Shown here one piece after another: positions 60,601-64,000 of a stretch of DNA of 64,000 bases (position 1 is its first letter; each line of letters starts with the position of its first letter). This stretch comes from Balanoglossus misakiensis (taxonomy: Eukaryota > Hemichordata). A program made the position numbers and the translations under genes. Location: positions 868,001-932,000 of the forward strand of contig CM082588.2 in the NCBI GenBank assembly GCA_040954595.2. The letters are read 5' to 3'. The notes beneath the pieces are model-generated. The model was not told where the DNA came from and made no database searches. It worked only from the letters and a program-made list of their open reading frames with translations.

Positions 60601-63600
60601 ATCTTCGTTTCTCGTCAACTTTTTGCCAGTTTCACATTTTTATAAACAGTGCAAGTACACCATATTTACCTGTAAGTAATGTAATCAGTGCGTTGTTACA
60701 TTCCAATGATTTGTGACAACAGCCAGCTTCTCCAAGGAGATCCCTGACAACCACTTGATTGTAAAGTTCTGTCAGCCATGTTGACGATAAGTACACAAGA
60801 AAAACTCCATCATGTATTCGGTTTATAAATTCATTCTGTCAAGAAAAATAATTCAAACTGGTATCAGTATCTTGTATTTTTAAATGTCAAGCCATAAACT
60901 TGTGAAGAATATAAAATTTGTTTGGCGCATCTCACCTCTGACACAGGTACTGTGGTAGCTTGCTGATAGTGTCCCAACTTGGCAAGTTTTAAACTGAGTA
61001 GCAATGCAGAGTAAGTAGCCACATAGATACCATCCGCATTCAATATTGGCATAGTCGCTTGTTTGACAGGGGAACCAGCATTGCTGTCATTTCCACCATC
61101 AATGGCCGCCTTCCTTCTTTTGGCTTCCACTGCTGTAATGTCAATTATAAAATATTGCAAACATTTTATTTGGTGTCAATACAAGATTTACAATATTTGT
61201 TCATAATGAAACTCTATGAGGCCATTCAAGATTCCTCCTCCATCACCAAGGTTTAATTCTATTCCAAATAACACCTTGCAGGCAAACATAACACCCTGAT
61301 GACCCATATAACACCTTCATGGTCCACATAACACCCTGGTTGTCTGAGTAACCCATAAATGAAGGGTACTTTCTAATTTCAAAACCTACCACCACTGTAA
61401 TCCAACACCGATGAATCATCCTTTTAAAATATATTTTACTGATGAACTGATAACACCCTTATTCATGAAACTCCCAGTGAGTGATACTTGCACTTTTAAA
61501 CCAAATAACACCCTACTTATCATGCAATTACCTATCACAATCTCCACCTGATTGTAGAAATGTACTCACTCATTGCAATAAGGCCAGAAATAAAAGAAAA
61601 CACATACAATGTTAAATTCTTGACACGACAACATATTCAACTGCACGTACAGTACATGTATGACACTTTCAGACAGCCTAAATATGGAGAGCTATCTGCA
61701 GGATTGAATTGGCCTGTCAGAAGGCCTTATCTCCTGAAAATCTTGAAAGTAACCTCATGAAATGGTTTAATGCAGCTCCTTATTCTAGACAAAAAGAGAA
61801 ACAGTTGTAAACATGGGTATGCCAGTCTCACCTGAACAAAACCTGGCAGCAAATTTGAGAATTGCTTCGTCTACTTCATTTGCATCTGCGAGAGAAATTA
61901 ACGACGGCAACAGATTTATCAACTGTGCGATAAAATCCCTGGCTCCTTCCTTCTCTGCTTCAGCGTTCATCTTTGCGATTTTCTCCAGTTCCTCTCGTCT
62001 TTTCTGTCGTTGTTTCTCCATCTCTGCCTCTGCTGAGATCTGTTTCCTTCTGATTTCTTCATCCATTCTTTTCTGCTGTTCCAAAACCGTCTTGTCGTTT
62101 TCTTGTTTTTCTCCTGAAGACGTCTCCTGCTGGGTGATCTGCTGTGTTTCAATGGCCTGTTTTTCCCTTCCATACTTTTCTTTTGTTGCTCCAACCTTTG
62201 TTGTGCAACTTTCCACCACACACGGCTCAGCCAAAGTCTCAATCGCTTCATCCTCCAACGGTTTGATGTCGCACAGTTCTTTCCCTGTCACATCAGTTTG
62301 AGTAGTCATCACATGGTCACTGGGTTCAACACTTTCTGCATTTCCATCTCCATTAACTTCAGGACCTTCAACGTCTTCCACTGAAACAGATATTTCAGGG
62401 TCTCCATTGATGACATCATCATGACTGACCACATTCTTGGTGACATCATCAGAAGCTGTTGTCTTCTCACTGTTCCCAACTTCATTCGCTGTTGCTTCTA
62501 TGTCAATACCGTTTTTCAAAACTGGTGTTGGGTCTTCTGGCTTTTCTGCATTGTCTGGTTGATTCACAACTATAAAAAATGAAAAAAGTACAAACAAGAT
62601 ATAAAAACGATGGTTTGTGTTACAATACAGCAAAGCAAGCAAATAGAATAATCCCATTTTAACATATGTACCTTGGACTGGTCTTGTTTCTTGAAGGTCG
62701 AGTGATTCCAAATGTTTGTTAATTTCCATGATATGCAAGTCAGTTAGTGCTTTGCCTTCACTGATTGCTTCCAATGAATCTAACAAGGCAGCAATACATG
62801 CTACACTCGTGTGACACACTGTACTTTCGTTGCTATGAGATGATTCCACAATACCATCCAGTAACCTGTGATACCAATCAAATAAACATCAAATTAGTAA
62901 TGCCATCAGATAATCTGTGATGTCAAACAATTTTCGAGCAGTACTGCTCTAGAATATCAAATCTGCTTCTTTGATTCTGTACTTACAATTTGAGAAGATC
63001 CAAGTGTGAAGATCTGTTGGTTTCACAACTTTTCAGTGATTTCGTATCATACAATGGAGGTCCAGCCATGTCCAGAACTCGCTGTGGGTTACAAAGGACC
63101 TAGGGAACAAGAGAGAGAGAGAGAGTTACAGTTAGTGACATACTAAAATCTACAAAAATCAGAATCAGGACTTGGACTATATGTATATACAACCATGAAT
63201 CATGACTACACAGTAGACTAGGTGGTGATGAATCATTTTGAATTTTAATCGATTACCTCTTTGACTGCCTTTAAAGCCTCGTATCGATGTTGTGGTGGTG
63301 GATAAAGTAAGAAACGATGAAACAATGATGCCAAAACGGGTCGCAGTGATCCAACGCTTCCAACCAATCGTAGCAATTCTACACCAATCGCATAAATACT
63401 CTTGGCCGCCGAATGAACTACTGTAGGTGCTGTCGCCGAGCAACCAGAACCACGCCCATGGTCTGATACACTGCGGAATGCATCGTTGTCAATGCCACCA
63501 ACATTGTGCGAGGAGGTGATCGACTTTTCATTCTTGGGGTTTCCCAATATGGAAATCAATGTTGGACAAAGTTGCTGCCTGTAAAATGCAAACAATTGTA

Positions 63601-64000
63601 AAGAATTAGTCCAAAGAAAACAAGTTTGTTTTGATTATTTTTGGTATGGTTCTGGTCAAATCCTTCTTCGAAACCAACAGTATCATATTTCTGACTCAAA
63701 ACTCACCAAATAAGTTGAATAAATTTGTCATTGGTTCGTAGATCAGTGGAAGAACTGTTGAGGATTGATAATACACATTCCAAGTAGAGAACCATAAGTT
63801 GCTGACTCTGAGGGCCTGTCCATCTGTAAAATGAAATATTTAAAAAACATCAGATGATGATGATGATGTTGACAGACCATTAACATAACATTAACATATC
63901 ATCCATCTTGGATGTCGCATGAAACTGTTAGTAGAAAACTAAACATCAAAACACAACAGCTGGTGAATTCATGTTTTAGTAAGCGAAATAGAGAAAAGAG
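54632..64000 (-). CDS. ARFGEF3: BIG3/ARFGEF3-like protein, 19 exons in view, 5' end off window
   Basis: Family: large BIG/Sec7-type protein; vertebrate BIG3 is a trafficking regulator whose Sec7-like domain lacks the catalytic glutamate. Exons in transcript order: 63823-63707, 63578-63257, 63099-62987, 62865-62672, 62569-61832, 61132-60936, 60835-60670, 60537-60421, 60276-60061, 59917-59680, 59560-59249, 59094-58797, 58592-58413, 58266-58014, 57849-57364, 57246-56961, 56820-56592, 56427-56300, 56138-54632. All phases close; 6097 nt, about 2030 residues (human ~2177). The N-terminal part has SLRPVLASLFHRFLLYPPPQHR, then an acidic linker with a charged helix (EEIRRKQISAEAEMEKQRQ). A Sec7-like region is split over exons 5-7. 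HEAT-like repeats include KSGWRPLFGALRAV and DVFEAFLNTDNVFVFANAAVD; near the end is HPGSDDFTGDVGQVKVAARRDC. The assignment rests on remembered family sequence; MON2/BIG1/2 are less likely. Confidence 0.78.
61266..61345. repeat. ~22-bp degenerate repeat with ATAACACC core
   Basis: Four spaced copies of ataacacc(c/t)t in the intron between exons 5 and 6 of the ARFGEF3-like gene, with outliers near 61450 and 61505. Confidence 0.6.

Noticed and set aside
1-64000. CRISPR arrays, bacterial operons, rRNA genes or prophage
   Set aside because: The sequence is spliced animal nuclear DNA; no such structure was seen.

Overview
The window is animal nuclear DNA. Genes are split by many short GT-AG introns, there are no operons, and polyadenylation signals follow the coding regions. 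Protein families, intron density, AT-rich non-coding DNA and a vertebrate-like gene order all suggest an invertebrate deuterostome (hemichordate, other ambulacrarian or cephalochordate). Another slow-evolving marine bilaterian cannot be excluded from sequence alone. All exon boundaries were read by eye from splice signals, reading-frame phase and remembered family sequences. Phases close throughout each recognised multi-exon gene, but no transcript evidence was available.

Layout, left to right: (1) HGD, homogentisate 1,2-dioxygenase, minus, complete. (2) A block in the order CRYZL1 (minus), ITSN1 (plus), ATP5PO (minus), MRPS6 (plus), covering about 4.4-32.6 kb; it has the same order and orientation as human 21q22.11. 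(3) A single-exon rhodopsin-class GPCR (plus) and a Spot14/MID1IP1-family gene (plus). (4) A small secreted prepropeptide that looks like an undescribed neuropeptide or peptide hormone (minus), tail to tail with the Spot14 gene. (5) An unrecognised 725-residue, disordered, His/Gln/Ser-rich protein (plus). (6) CHMP1B, an ESCRT-III subunit (minus), divergent from a TAB2/TAB3-type TAK1 adaptor (plus). (7) A 5-kb gene-poor stretch with exon-like pieces. (8) A BIG3/ARFGEF3-like large protein (minus), whose first exons lie beyond position 64000.

Three head-to-head pairs share short promoters: CRYZL1/ITSN1, ATP5PO/MRPS6 (both mitochondrial proteins) and CHMP1B/TAB. Two pairs converge with poly(A) signals close together or overlapping: ITSN1/ATP5PO and Spot14/prepropeptide. 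ITSN1 keeps all intersectin domains (EH-EH-coiled coil-five SH3-DH-PH-C2). It also has a possible short-isoform terminal exon in which the splice junction itself makes the stop codon.

Repeats include a 93-bp TTAA-flanked palindromic family (piggyBac-like MITE, six copies plus one fragment), a 71-bp inverted-repeat element with perfect 9-bp target duplications (Mutator-like MITE), an 79-bp inverted repeat inside the prepropeptide gene, and several local tandem repeats.
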